Assembly (NCBI RefSeq): GCF_008831285.2
Contig: NC_045139.1
Location: forward strand, 31,655,706-31,719,705
Direction of reading: 5' to 3'
Length of the DNA stretch: 64,000 nt
Origin: Nymphaea colorata
Taxonomy: Eukaryota; Streptophyta; Magnoliopsida; Nymphaeales; Nymphaeaceae
A program made the position numbers and the translations under genes. Positions 1 to 12,565 of the stretch are shown here, in pieces. A model generated the notes under the pieces. It saw only the letters and a list, made by a program, of their open reading frames with translations, had not been told where the DNA came from and did not search any database. Numbering within the stretch: the first letter of the stretch is position 1; each line of letters starts with the position of its first letter.

Positions 1-66
1 CAGCTTCCTTTGTCTTTGTGTTTGCAGGTTATGTAGTTAGAATCTCATGATATGTAATTGTGTTAG

Positions 67-3000
67 GTATTATATCAACTACAAGCTAATGAAAAAAAAG
101 GTCAGGCAGTATGCCCGTCAGATTCAGGATGGAGCAGAAAATCGACGTCAAGTGATGAAAGAGTTCTCCCGGATGTTAGATCACCAGGTCTGCACATCGC
201 GACTAAGTTGCATTATACTAATTTGTGTCCTTGTGGAATATGATGTTATCCTTGAATTTTGAACCTACAAGAAAATTCATGTACTGTAAGGAATCTACCG
301 GTAACCTTGTCTCCCATATGTTTTCTGGCCCAGATTGAGAAGATCGTCTTGTTTCTATTGGAACAACAAGGGATCCTTGCAAGCCGCATAGAAAAGCTAG
401 GGGAGCAGCGTGAGATTCTTCTGCAACAGCCTGCTATTGCTGAAATAGTTGAACTTCGGGAGGCATATAGAGCTGTGGGACAAGATCTTTTGAGGCTTCT
501 GTACTTTGTTGAGGTCAATGCTATTGGTCTGAGAAAGATACTGAAGAAATTTGACAAACGGTTTGGTTATAGATTTACTGATTACTATGTGACAACTCGG
601 GCAAATCATCCTTATTCTCAACTTCAGCAAGTGTTCAAGCATGTGGTAAAGTGTCCGAATTAGTTACTCAATTTTCTAAATATTACAAACAGATGGCTAA
701 TAGAAATTTTAGTAAACTTCCTTTGAACTGCAAAATAAAGGTCATATACTAAGATTCATCAGTTTAGACAATGATGGTTTGTATAGGGCATTGGAGCTGT
801 AGTGGGTGCATTATCTCGTAATCTTGCTGACCTCAAGGACCATCAGGGAAGCTATTTATCGATTTATGATCAGCCAGCTGCTGCTTTGCAGGTCTGTATT
901 TTGTGCTCTGTGGTTAATTTTCCTCACTGAATTTGGATTTTTGCTAAGGACCTTAAGTACATTATTAGATGACTCGTTAGTTTGTTATTTTCATGTTCTT
1001 TAATGTGATAATGCGTAACAGCTATTCATACCTATCTTTGATCCAATCTACAGGATCCTGTTATTGAATCCATTAAGGCAGCCGTGGACCGGCTGACACA
1101 CTCCACAAATTTTCTCAAATTCTTGGGGCAGCATGCACTTATTATTCAGGATGAGTTGCCGGCACCACCATCTGAGGAAATCATTGATGAAGAGAGATAC
1201 CATTTCATGTCATTGGTCTTGAACTTGGCAAATACATTCCTCTATATGGTTAATACCTATATTATTGTGCCGACTGCAGATGACTACTCAATGAGCCTTG
1301 GAGCTGCTCCAACTGTATGTGGTATAATAATTGGGTCAATGGCTGTTGCTCAAGTGTTCTCCTCTGTATATTTCAGTGCATGGTCAAACAGATCATACTT
1401 CAGGCCTCTTATTTTTAGCAGCATTGTTCTTCTTCTGGGCAATACATTGTATGCGTTGGCTTATGATCTTGATTCCATAAGCATACTCTTAATTGGACGC
1501 CTTTTCTGTGGGTAGGTACTTTCGATGTCCTACTCAAATGAAGGATAGCATGCAATTCTTGATTTTATGTGTTCCAAGTTTCAAGTATCCAGTGTCAATG
1601 TACCTGTTTGGGAGAAGATGTTCTCTAGCTTGAAATGTGCCTTTTTTTCCATTCCTTTTGTGGAAAGGCAGATTCAGTCAAACACATTTACTGACACGCT
1701 GAAAAACTTTTGAATGCAGAACTTTGACTTATTCTTAAATTAATTGACTTAACTGGCTCTCAGAGCTTTTAATTAACTATATTTTTTGTCTACCTGTTAT
1801 GCACTTGCAAGTCATTTTTCTTTTTTTGGCTTCATCTTGAACATGTTTGAAATTTAAATTATCAATCTGGGATTTCTTTCTGTTGTTTGGGCATGTTAGG
1901 TCTGATGCTTGTTACTAGGAAAGTTATCCATAATTGCTAACTAGTAATTGTAACTTTGGTTAAACTGCAGATTGGGTTCAGCCCGAGCTGTTAATCGGCG
2001 TTACATTAGCGACTGCGTGCCTACGAAAATACGAATGCAAGCATCAGCAGCATTTGTTAGTGCTAGTGCTCTGGGAATGGCATGTGGTCCTGCTCTTGCG
2101 GGACTGCTTCAAACAAATTTTAGGTTTTCAATGCTCACAATCAATGAAAACACTTTACCAGGGTGGGTGATGGCTCTGGCGTGGTTAATTTATCTGATTT
2201 GGTTGTGGATTTCATTCAGAGAGCCTGCTCGTGAAGCTCCACAAAACAATTCAACCAAGGAGCCTAATATTGGTACTAATCACCATCTACCTGATTCAAA
2301 AAGTTCCTCATCTGTGTTTCTCTGTGAGTTCTTTACATTTATAACCTTTGAAGTCTGTCTGCCAGTAGGTACAGAAAATATCCAATCACTGGAAAATGGA
2401 CTTGCTCAGCCCCTTCTTTCAAATGGAGATGAGAAGGTGCAGGATGAAGATGTGGATCAGGAATTTGATGGCAGTGAAGAAGCTCCAGAGGAATCTCACA
2501 GGCCCGCTACAACTATTGTGTCTGCATACAGATTACTTACTCCATCGGTGAAGGTATAGGACTTCGTCTACGTGCACTTCTGTTCTCTTGCTTGAAAGTC
2601 TTTTGCACTGTAGATTCTTCCAATTTCATTGTCTTTATTATTCTCTGACAACTATTTATATGGTCAACTTGACTTACATTTCCTATAGGTGGGAGAGGGA
2701 TTTCCCTCTGAAATTTTGGAATAAGAGCTTTAAGAATTCCCTTTGGTCTTCCCCCTGAAATTTTGAGAAAAGCATTCAGGTCCCCCTGCTTAAGTTTCTG
2801 ATTTTGCCTGCTTCTACCACACCTGTTCAGTGTTCAAGAATGTTGTGAATCTTGACTGTTTGTGCTTTGTTCTCATAAAATAGCTCCAATTCTGTATGCA
2901 CACATAGATAGTAAATTTGAACATTACGAAAGTCGTACTTGAATATGCTTTTCATTTAATCTACATGTAGTATCTTGTTTTTGCATAGGTTCTTGGTTGT

Positions 3001-3648
3001 TGGCCATCAAGTTTTTTGTTCTATTTGAGCTGTTAATTTTCTCTAACTTCTCCAGTAACACCTAAGCACTAAAAGTGCCTCTAGCTTCGTATGTGTTTTC
3101 TGTGGAATGAATTATAAAGCTGACAAGTTTACACACGGTTACATTAAAAAAGAAGCATGTGGGAGTATGTACTTGGAGCTACTATTCGCTCTCTCTCTCT
3201 TTCTTCTCTGTGTGTATATACATATGTATATTATATATATAATATACATTGATGCAATCATATTGTGTCATTCTCTTGTATATACGTCTGAAGAGGATGA
3301 TGTTCTGCGGTGTTTTTGCTTTTTGTTAATGTAACTATATTGTGTCAATCTCTTAAATTTAAATGCTTAAACCATTAGAACTAGAGTAATCTTCTTTCCT
3401 TTGCTGCAGGTGCAATTGCTGATCTATTTTATGCTAAAGTATGCAATGGAGATTGTACTGTCAGAATCAAGTGTCATTACAACATTCTACTTCAATTGGT
3501 CTACAACCAATGTGGCTATATTCCTTGCATGTCTTGGTCTCACTGTGCTGCCTGTAAATATCATAGTTGGTACCTACCTTAGCAATATGTTTGAGGAAAG
3601 GTAAAAAGTATTCTTTTCATGCTCATGCAACAATGTGTCTGTGTGTGT

Positions 3649-3681
<33 letters not shown>

Positions 3682-5530
3682 CATTGGCACACACATATTT
3701 TTGTGTGTGTAAAGTTGGACACGTGTGCACAAAATTGGATCTTCCTTGGTACTTGTCAGGCTCTTTAGTACCTGGTTTGCATCTGGTACAGCCTGCAGAA
3801 AATGGACATATAGATGCCTGAACAAGAGTCAGCCCCAGTGAGGCCTGTTGGAAATTAGGCACTTAATTTGGTTTGGCTGGTCCAGTTCTCAGGCCCCTCC
3901 CTGTAAGAGCTGGGTAGCTAGACCCTTGCCTGAGAATGGCCTGATAGACTATTGGTAATTGGGTTGTGGTAAAATTAGGTTTGGAGTGCATCTGGGCCTG
4001 CGGGGCATAGTTAAGTTAGCATGGCCATCCAATGTCCACCCCATGGTAATGTGCGGATCACAGAAAGGGATTCCTTTTTGGTTGAGCCTGGAATTATCTA
4101 ATTCGTCATGATCATGATCATCTTCTATGCTTTCAATTTTCAAACTTATTAACCTGTTGTATGTTTGTTCATTCCAATATCATTTCTTTTCTGAATATAT
4201 TATGTTTGTTCGTGCTTATATCATTTTTTCCCTGAATTTTTCCTGTTTCTAATCCCCTGTTTGAATTGAATGTTTCGCAGGCAAATTTTGCTGGCTTCAG
4301 AGATCTTTGTATTCATTGGCATCATGTTGAGCTTCCATATTATAGTCCCATATACTCTCCCACAATATGTCACATCTGCACTTATCACGTTTGTTGCTGC
4401 AGAAGTTCTGGAAGGTAATTCCTTAAAATGTGCTTCTACTGGGATACTATCAATGCTCAAATACTTGTTCAGCTTTTAGCGTTCCTAACTGTAGCTCCAA
4501 AATCCGTGTGAAAACGGTAACGCTGGAACCGTTAGAGGGCATTCGGTAACATGAATGCTGCTTCTTTGGAATGCAGTGTTCCATTTGCCCTGCTACCAAG
4601 CACCCTCTTAATGTCTGAGAACACAAATATCAGGGTGGCAAATTTTGGTTTTGCTAAACACGGAATTGCAGAGGACCACACTGATGGGCCTTTGCTTTTT
4701 TATGAATAAAAACTTGAAAAGTTTACACAACCGATTTCATTGCCTAGACAAACCTGGTCTTTACCCAGGGTTTGTGGTTTGTGAGTGGTCCCGTTTCTGT
4801 CCAGATACAGTTGAACTTGGGATCTAGACTAAAGCATCTTTGTTACCACGGACGATTTCACTGTCTAGTCTTCCCCATGTTAATGTCACGATGCTGTCTG
4901 TATTGGGTTGCAAGGAGTACATGGAACTCCTTCAATTATTTCTTCTCTATTTTCTGCCACTAAACGATGAAGCATAACCAGGATTCCAGCAGAAGCACGA
5001 GGCGGGGATAAAATAAGGCTAGCATGCCCATCCGAACCATGTGAGCCTTGTGGGAGAAGGAATTGTAATGGACGAAGTGGTTTCTTTCCTAGACAGCCAT
5101 AAAATGAAAACCAATCAGTTTCTAGAATTGTCCCTAGTGGTATTTGGACACAAAACGCAACTTTGATCATATGATATCCACAGATTTTAGATTGATCATA
5201 TCCTTACATACGATAAACGATGACTTGGTTTCTTGTCTTGATAGTCTTTAGTGTTTGAGTTTGTGATGTGTGGAACTGTCCTTATCCGCAGGTGTGAATC
5301 TGTCACTGCTCTCTCAAGTCATGTCATCGAGGCTGGCTAGGGGCACATACAACGGCGGTTTGCTATCCACCGAGGCGGGAACATTGGCTCGTGTAGTAGC
5401 AGACGCCACGATCACTTTGGCTGGTTACTTGGGTCAGAGCATGCTTCTAAACGTTACCCTCCTTCCATCGCTAGCAATATGTGTGGGCTCCTTGATTGCG
5501 ACGTTTCTGACGTACAACTCTCTCTATTGA
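67..5530 (+). CDS. SPX-MFS vacuolar phosphate transporter (PHT5/VPT-like), 5' partial
   Basis: Predicted tonoplast protein moving inorganic phosphate into the vacuole; the SPX domain is expected to sense inositol pyrophosphates. Coding exons read here: 67-187, 334-645, 787-891, 1054-1511, 1971-2553, 3410-3600, 4281-4414, 5292-5530, all with GT/AG borders and matching phases, giving about 714 residues. The roughly 20-residue first exon (family start MVAFGKKLKE) lies off the left edge. The first exon shows the SPX signature [11 protein letters not shown], and the second shows the lysine-rich helix [12 protein letters not shown]. Exon 4 onward carries MFS membrane helices, with [19 protein letters not shown] spanning the exon 4/5 junction. 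The segment after exon 5 residue ~105 (around 2310-2375) looks unusual for the family and may hide a short unspliced intron. The family is known as PHT5/VPT1 in Arabidopsis and SPX-MFS in rice. Intron 6 holds a long TG microsatellite. Confidence 0.93.
3634..3682. repeat. (TG)n microsatellite in SPX-MFS intron 6
   Basis: Nearly pure TG repeat of about 49 bp, interrupted by one TC, shortly after the splice donor at 3601. The short open frames across it are only repeat translation. Confidence 0.95.
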
Positions 5531-8140
5531 TGCTCTTCCGCTTGTATCAACGTGTACATAGTAGAGCTTATCGATATCTTCGAGCGCGTTGAATTTTTGT
5601 CTGGCTCTGTCCTAAGCGGACGTCATAAAGGGTTAAATGGCGGACCTCACGTGCTTGCATCTTCATTTCTGCAATAAAATATGATATCGTCACGTGATGC
5701 CAGAGGATATTTTCAATTTTTTTCCCGGTTTTGATTACCGCAAGAACACACACAATGACAAGTTGGTAAGGCTGTGGCCGGACATTTTCCTTTTGATGGT
5801 TGTAAAAAGGAACGATAAATCAGAAAAAGCAAGCAAAAGAGTGGCGGAGGAAAACATTGGTTGAGAAAAACGTCTAAAGAAGTGAATTACCAAAGGAGTT
5901 AAAGTTGAAAACCCCCTTGTTCAGCTTGACTGCTGCTGCTTTTGGCTTTCTACTACAAGGACATGATAGTCACTTGAAAGGCGTAGCTCAGCATGATTGG
6001 TGGGTTGGTATGACAACAGGATGTCAACTGGTTGGGTTAAAATCAGATATATCTTTAACCGTATAGATTCAAATAAAAACAAACAAAAAAAGTTATATCT
6101 GAATCTAAAATCTGATCTTACAATTTATTTGACTCCGATTTTTGAATTAAATTTAGCTTGTTATCAAAATATAAGAGCATTTGGATGTAGAATGTTTTTT
6201 GAAAACTAAATTGGATCTTATATTCATGTTTTGCATGAATCCAATCAGATGTCATTTGTTAAATTTTGATTTGATTTTTTAATTGGTCATTTTTTTTCAT
6301 ATCTAATTTTTTCAGTAGATATCCAATCCAAATCAGATATATTGATATTCTTACAAAGTGGTGAAAGTTTGGTCGTCAATTTGCTTCTTATAAGTGTTAT
6401 TCTTTTGGACAACAAACTTTGGATACACGACATTCTAGAGTAGCGGATAGATGTATTGTTCCCTATTGACATATTAAAGCAGTTCTGGATCCCAAAATCA
6501 AGAAAAAAAGGAGGGGTTTCTTTCTCTTAAGAGTATGGACATCTTAGTCGAGCTCACCCAAGGCCTGCCACAAAGTGAATGACCATTTGTTTGGAGAGAG
6601 AGTGTGACAGTTTAAATTTAGATACACTGGGGGCAGGTTTAAACTTGAGATGGAACCGGTTTCGAGCAAAGTACAACGTGCCGGAGTACGTGAATGCAAA
6701 AGAGTTAGGTCAAATGGAGGACGGACCACGGCAAGACCTTGATTCACTTTCGACGGACCTTTGCTGATTGCTTGGTTTAAGACACAGCTGTTTCGGGTTT
6801 AGGAACGTGGGAATTAAGAAGCATGGGGTACTAATTTTGAAGCTGCAAGAAACTAGTGTTTTGAAACATTCAGCAGGAATCCCACAACCGTGAGACCTCA
6901 AATAGCTTACAGAAGCACATTCTTATCAGGAATCAATTCTAGCTTGCCCTAGTTTACCTCTGATTTTCTCCGGTGGCGTTCCAAAAATCTCAGCTTCTTT
7001 GTTAGCAAAGCCAGTAGGTTGTTAATTTCGTTCATGCGCTTAGGTTGCTCATCGTTTTTGATATCTGAACCTCTGCTGTGTTACGCCGAGTTAAGTTGTT
7101 TCCGGAGAAGACCTGAATAATTTACAATGCCTAAACTAAATGAAAAGTGAAAGAAAAGAAGAGGCACCAGAACAATTATATGCTATTAGTACTCACTTGA
7201 CAACAAATCATATGTCATTCAGACTGACCGTCAAAAATGAGTACTTACGTGGTTCGGTTTAAAGAGAACCTACATCCAGAGTACACGCTAACTGCTTTCC
7301 TTTCATAACATCAGAATTTATAGCAATTTTCTGATCAGATGTATCAATTCCGAATTTTTTGGGTTCTATAACGTTTTTCTTCTTTTATCTCATTGTAATC
7401 TTCAATTTCCATGTTTATCGTCTTATCTCCAAGTTTGTAGAATCCAGATGACGGTTTGCTTTCTTCATCTTATCATAATCTTTAATAGCTTTGTTTTTTA
7501 TAAACCTCACAATAAATCACTACAAATGAATGAACAAACTTGGTATTCCTTTCTACCTTGAAACTCCTGCCAGTAGATGGCGTCAATGTCAATCCCCAGC
7601 ATACATATCATATATACATGAAAACAAAGCTTCTCGAAGAGCTACCTGGATTTTTGGCTGCGATACCGTCAAGTAGGTTCAGACACCATCCAAATCAAAT
7701 GCTTTAGGACAAGCACCCATTCTAGCTCGGACTGGCTGTATCATGGAGAGAACGACCACTAAGTTCTCATGGAGATTTATAGGAGGAAGGATGACGTGCA
7801 AGACGATTTTTACTTCACAAGACAAGATCAGAGATAAAATTTCTCTGGATCCAGTCATGGCTGGGAATTTCGATGACTAGGCACAGAGATCATACAACAC
7901 TAGTTTCAACTCGATTCAAGGAGTCACTGAACAGAATAGGAGCTAGGTTTCGTTAAAACTTCGCTCAGTTATTAGTTAAATGATTCATCACTGAGCTACT
8001 TGACTCAGATTTGCGCGTGTGTGTGTGTGTGAAGCCAGAGGCTTTAAAAAAGATATTTTAACAATTAATTTCAATAGGTTTGGTTTTTGTCTTTTACCCA
8101 CCCAAGTGGTCTGTTTTTTACCAACTTTCTTTTCTCTCTC
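5531..8140. other. Gene-free spacer with diverged dispersed repeat
   Basis: After the SPX-MFS 3' UTR I see no convincing coding sequence. About 6020-6330 contains a run built from ATCTGAATC/AATCCAAATCAGAT-like words that recurs at 21160-21460 and 44405-44716, so it is probably an old non-autonomous transposon copy. The rest (6480-8140) gave no recognisable gene, RNA or repeat. Confidence 0.6.
5673..5678 (+). terminator. Candidate poly(A) signal of the SPX-MFS gene
   Basis: AATAAA about 145 bp after the stop codon, a normal 3' UTR distance in plants. Seen directly; use not tested. Confidence 0.5.
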
Positions 8141-8966
8141 TCTCTGGATATATTGAAGTGCCTTTTGATATGTTCCCATGCATCCCAATCATCACTGGTT
8201 ATCCTATTCACCCTGCTACTAATTTTGGCAGCCACGGCTGGCGTAACGTGTGTTCCAGGTGAGGTGAGAGAGAATATACAATTGGACGACTTATTCTTTG
8301 TAAAGCCTCAGATACAATTAGTATCTCGCTTGTATCTAGATCATCACCAAAGACGCAATCATGCTTCACAAAATCAACACCCCATTCAGCATATTGATGA
8401 TAGAGTGACGTCAGGAATGCTCTACCAGCTCCCTTATCAGTGTATACGGCCATAAATCCCTGTGACATCCAAGGACAGGCCCTCTCCTTTAGGCCATTTT
8501 CTTTTGCCTGCCAATGCCGCTCTGAATCGTTGTATTGACCTCCCGTGATAACATCCAAAACGAGGGTGTTGGCATTGACTGCTTGGGTGCTGATACCCCT
8601 CATGACATGAATCCCAAATTTGAAGCCTATCTTGTGAACAGCATCAGCCACATTTTTGAAACCTTTGCCACCTTTCGAAGAAGGCCACCTCTGAGGATCA
8701 GGAAGTGGCCTTCCCCATGTATCAATTACATCAAATCCTAGAGAGTTCGAGTATGCTCCTTCTACTTTCCTTCTATATCATAAATAGTCGACCACAACAT
8801 ACTTATATCCATGGGCAAGCAGTTTCTTGGAAACAACATCTGCATTATGCAAGAATTGCTCCTTTGAGATAATCCAAGATAAGGCATCGTACGAGTTCCA
8901 CCCTCTTGCGCTACCGATCACTAGTAGACTGGTTAAAATAACAAAACCAAGCACAATGGAGCTCAT
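8141..8966 (-). pseudogene. GH27 alpha-galactosidase/beta-arabinopyranosidase-like pseudogene, 3' truncated
   Basis: On the minus strand an ATG at 8966 opens a hydrophobic leader, then RGWNSYDALSW, VVVDYL, KFGIHVMRGIS, ACPWMSQGF and YAEWGVDFVKHDCVF. These are hallmarks of the plant GH27 branch containing Arabidopsis At3g26380; VDFVKHDC carries the nucleophile Asp region. Two lesions are visible. An in-frame TGA at 8778-8780 sits where the family has the Trp of VDYLWYR. A 5-bp tandem duplication (AGGTG twice on the plus strand, 8257-8266) shifts the frame just after the SLSP motif; homology resumes in the next frame (PGTHVTPAVAAK, then WEHIKRHFNISR) and stops near 8141 in a CT run. The remaining downstream half of the enzyme is not found. 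A LINE fragment lies just upstream of its start. Confidence 0.88.
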
Positions 8967-9069
8967 TCTAGTCGACCTAATGGCTATGTTAAAGCGACCT
9001 AAAACAGAGATGCCTGAAGAAAGAGAATCTGAGCACTCCCCCATCACCCTATTCATTTGCTCCAAATTT

Positions 9070-10011
<942 letters not shown>

Positions 10012-10371
10012 GGTAGGTACTAGACGCTTTGGACAGGTGAGAAACAATAATGAGAAAAAGGTGAATAGAGCATTTATGTAATCTAGTATTAGTTCACACA
10101 TTTTTCTTCTTGTTTTTCTCTCAACTAACGATCTAGAAAAAATCAAGGACTAAAATTGTTTTTTGTCGTTCAGCATCTCTAAGTGTATAGCACCTACCAA
10201 TCTCTCTCTCCCCCACCCCTCTCTCTCTCTCTCTCACTCACACATACATACACCGAGAGATATATATCCATACCCCGACTCCACATATCAAATTGATACT
10301 GGATATCAATTGAATGTCTTTTCACATTACAGAACCATATTTTTCTACGTAGGGGCTAATAAGCCTGAGTG

Positions 10372-10535
10372 CAGGGGCGGAGGGAGGGGGGCCCGCCCGA
10401 GCCATGGCCAGCAGAAAAAAAAACTTTATATGTAAAAAATCAAATTTTTTTAGTTTGGCCCGACCTGTTTTTCCTTTTGGCCCGACCCGCGAATGGTTTG
10501 GCCCGCCCTTGAACAAAATCCTGCCTCCGCCCCTG
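10372..10535. mobile_element. 164-bp hAT-like miniature element (MITE)
   Basis: The ends form an inverted repeat: CAGGGGCGGAGG at 10372 and its complement ending at 10535, a terminal sequence typical of hAT elements. The flanks are an 8-bp direct repeat with one mismatch, CCTGAGTG (10364-10371) and CCTAAGTG (10536-10543), fitting the hAT target duplication length. The interior is GC-rich at the edges (GGCCCG words) with an A/T-rich centre and no coding capacity. Confidence 0.75.
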
Positions 10536-10543
10536 CCTAAGTG

Positions 10544-12049
10544 CATGTTCGTGTTTGCAAAGCTGCAAGAACCAAATGGCACGGCCAAGTTGGCCAAGTG
10601 CCTGCTACCAGTCAGCCAAGTAGCCAGTCACATTACACTCCACCTCCTCGGACAAGCCTGCTCATGTCATGTGGCCAAAGTGCTCAACGTGCCAAGCTGC
10701 ATCAGTCAAGTGCTCAGCTGCATCGATCGACCAAGTGCATGTGAACACATAAGAATTCAATGGACCTTAATATATATCAGCTGACATAAGCCCACTCCGA
10801 TCAATTTTGATGACAGTGAGTGGCATTTTGGATTTTGGTTTTTCGGCTGTACCGACTTTAATTTGGTCTTCTAATTGTTTGTATCAATATAAATCAGTGG
10901 TATTTTAATTAAAAATAGCTTTAAACTGCCAAAATTCACTGGGTCTGTGTTTGCTTCTCTCAGATTACAGATCTATGGATCCCATTCCCATCAGGGATCT
11001 CTTATCCGTTGCTTGAAAGTCACAAAGACTACAGCACAAAAACACGTAATGCATGCATTCTTTTCGGGGTAAAGATCCGGAGCATTGAAGATAAAAGGGA
11101 GTTTGGATACATGGTCCTAAAATTTTGCAGTTTGATAGAATCTTGAATTCGAGCTGAGACCCATGTCAAAGTTTATCCCGGATCTCAGGTTTGGGTACTC
11201 CAAAACCGCTCTAACGGGCCTTTGGTTAACCCCAATCTTAGTTTCACGAGTAAGCTGACTTAACAAAAAAAACCACCTTAAATCCATTGTATGCATCAAA
11301 TCCATGTATATCAAGTCAAAGTCGAACCGGTTCGACTTGAGATCTATGAATTCTTCAAGAAAGCAAGCTGGTTTTAGTGATTAAACATTAGGCCTTTCAA
11401 TCATAAGACTTCAAATCCTTGTTAAATATATTTTATAGCCTCGAATCTGAGATCTGGGGCTGATATCAAGTCTGCATTAAGGGAAATCCATGACTGAAGC
11501 AAAAAAAATAGATTTCACAACTTCAGATTTGAGATCCACCCAACATTTGTGTTGGCAGTCTTCCCAGTTTCACTTTTAAGTGTTCCAAATTATGATGTCT
11601 AGAGGTTAAATTTGTTAATTAAAGTCGTGATCTCCTTTCAAATGTTTAACTTACCGATTAAGGTTAAAATGAAAAACAAGTTAGTAGAACAACATGCGAA
11701 TAGTTTTGCCAAGGGTCCTGAGCTGTTTCGGTGTCTAGTACGGGTCCAATATACATAAATTCACATCACAATTGACACATGGACGTAGACCACAGGAATC
11801 GAGCTTGTGCCCTCAGTTCAACCAACAATCTTATGCCCTATGGGAAAGGCAAACCTCATTTAAGTAGGTTACTGCCAGAAGCTGCTAACCATTGTTAAAA
11901 GACTAAAATGGGGAGATTTTGTTTCAGAGCCACAAATGTTTAAGGAGTGAATTTGCCAATTCCTGTAAGGCAAACGTGGGCGAATCAATTGGCTACAGGT
12001 TAGACAGATACATTCTTTCCCAGGTGAAGAGAGAGAGAGAGAAAAGAAA
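10544..12049. other. Gene-free stretch
   Basis: AT-rich sequence with only short incidental open frames. No domain, RNA or clear repeat recognised. Confidence 0.55.
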
Positions 12050-12565
12050 GGAGAATAACATTAACACAAGTCCAACAAAATGTTGAACCTCAAAAAGAGA
12101 TTACATCTAAGACTCTGCTCTTCGTTCTTGTAAAAAGTTGAAGATACTACCATTTCCCCATAAATTACGAGAAATTAACCATACCATTTCCCCATAAATT
12201 ACGAGACCATTTTCCCATAAATTACGAGAAATTAACCATACATCATACAAAAAGAAGGGTACCATGTACTGAATTGAGATAACCTCACTGCTATAAATAA
12301 TGTCATTCTTGGAGTTCCAAATGACCCACCAAAGTGTAAACAATCAAATTCTCCAATCGTAAGTCATTTCTATTTGTTTCACTCTAACTGGTCCATGAAT
12401 CTCGTCTTGAATCATAGATATGTTTGTGACTTCACTGAGAGGCATAAACTAAGTAAGTGCATAAAGATTTTCAGACACTTGACAAAATCACAACAGGTGA
12501 GTGGTAGTTCTTTGGCACAACAACATAAATGGCACTTGCTGGCAAGGTGAAAACCAGACCTTTTG
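12050..12565 (-). mobile_element. Decayed LINE 3' end with internal tandem duplication
   Basis: The minus strand encodes TLWWVIWNSKND (12343 downward), the tryptophan-rich motif that follows the zinc-binding domain in plant LINE reverse transcriptases. A cysteine-rich CHLCCCAKEL-like stretch just upstream, in a broken frame, fits the zf-RVT region. At 12153-12240 the phrase ATTTATGGGGAAATGGT plus TTAATTTCTCGTA is repeated about three times, inserted in the frame. Frame breaks and stops show it is dead. Confidence 0.5.

Noticed and set aside
3567..3862. Open frames across the TG repeat
   Set aside because: Cys-Val and His-Thr runs are translation of a dinucleotide repeat within an intron.
5980..6000. 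GGCGTAGCTCAGCATGATTGG as a tRNA gene start
   Set aside because: Resembles a tRNA D-arm region by chance; no anticodon arm, T-arm or acceptor pairing follows.
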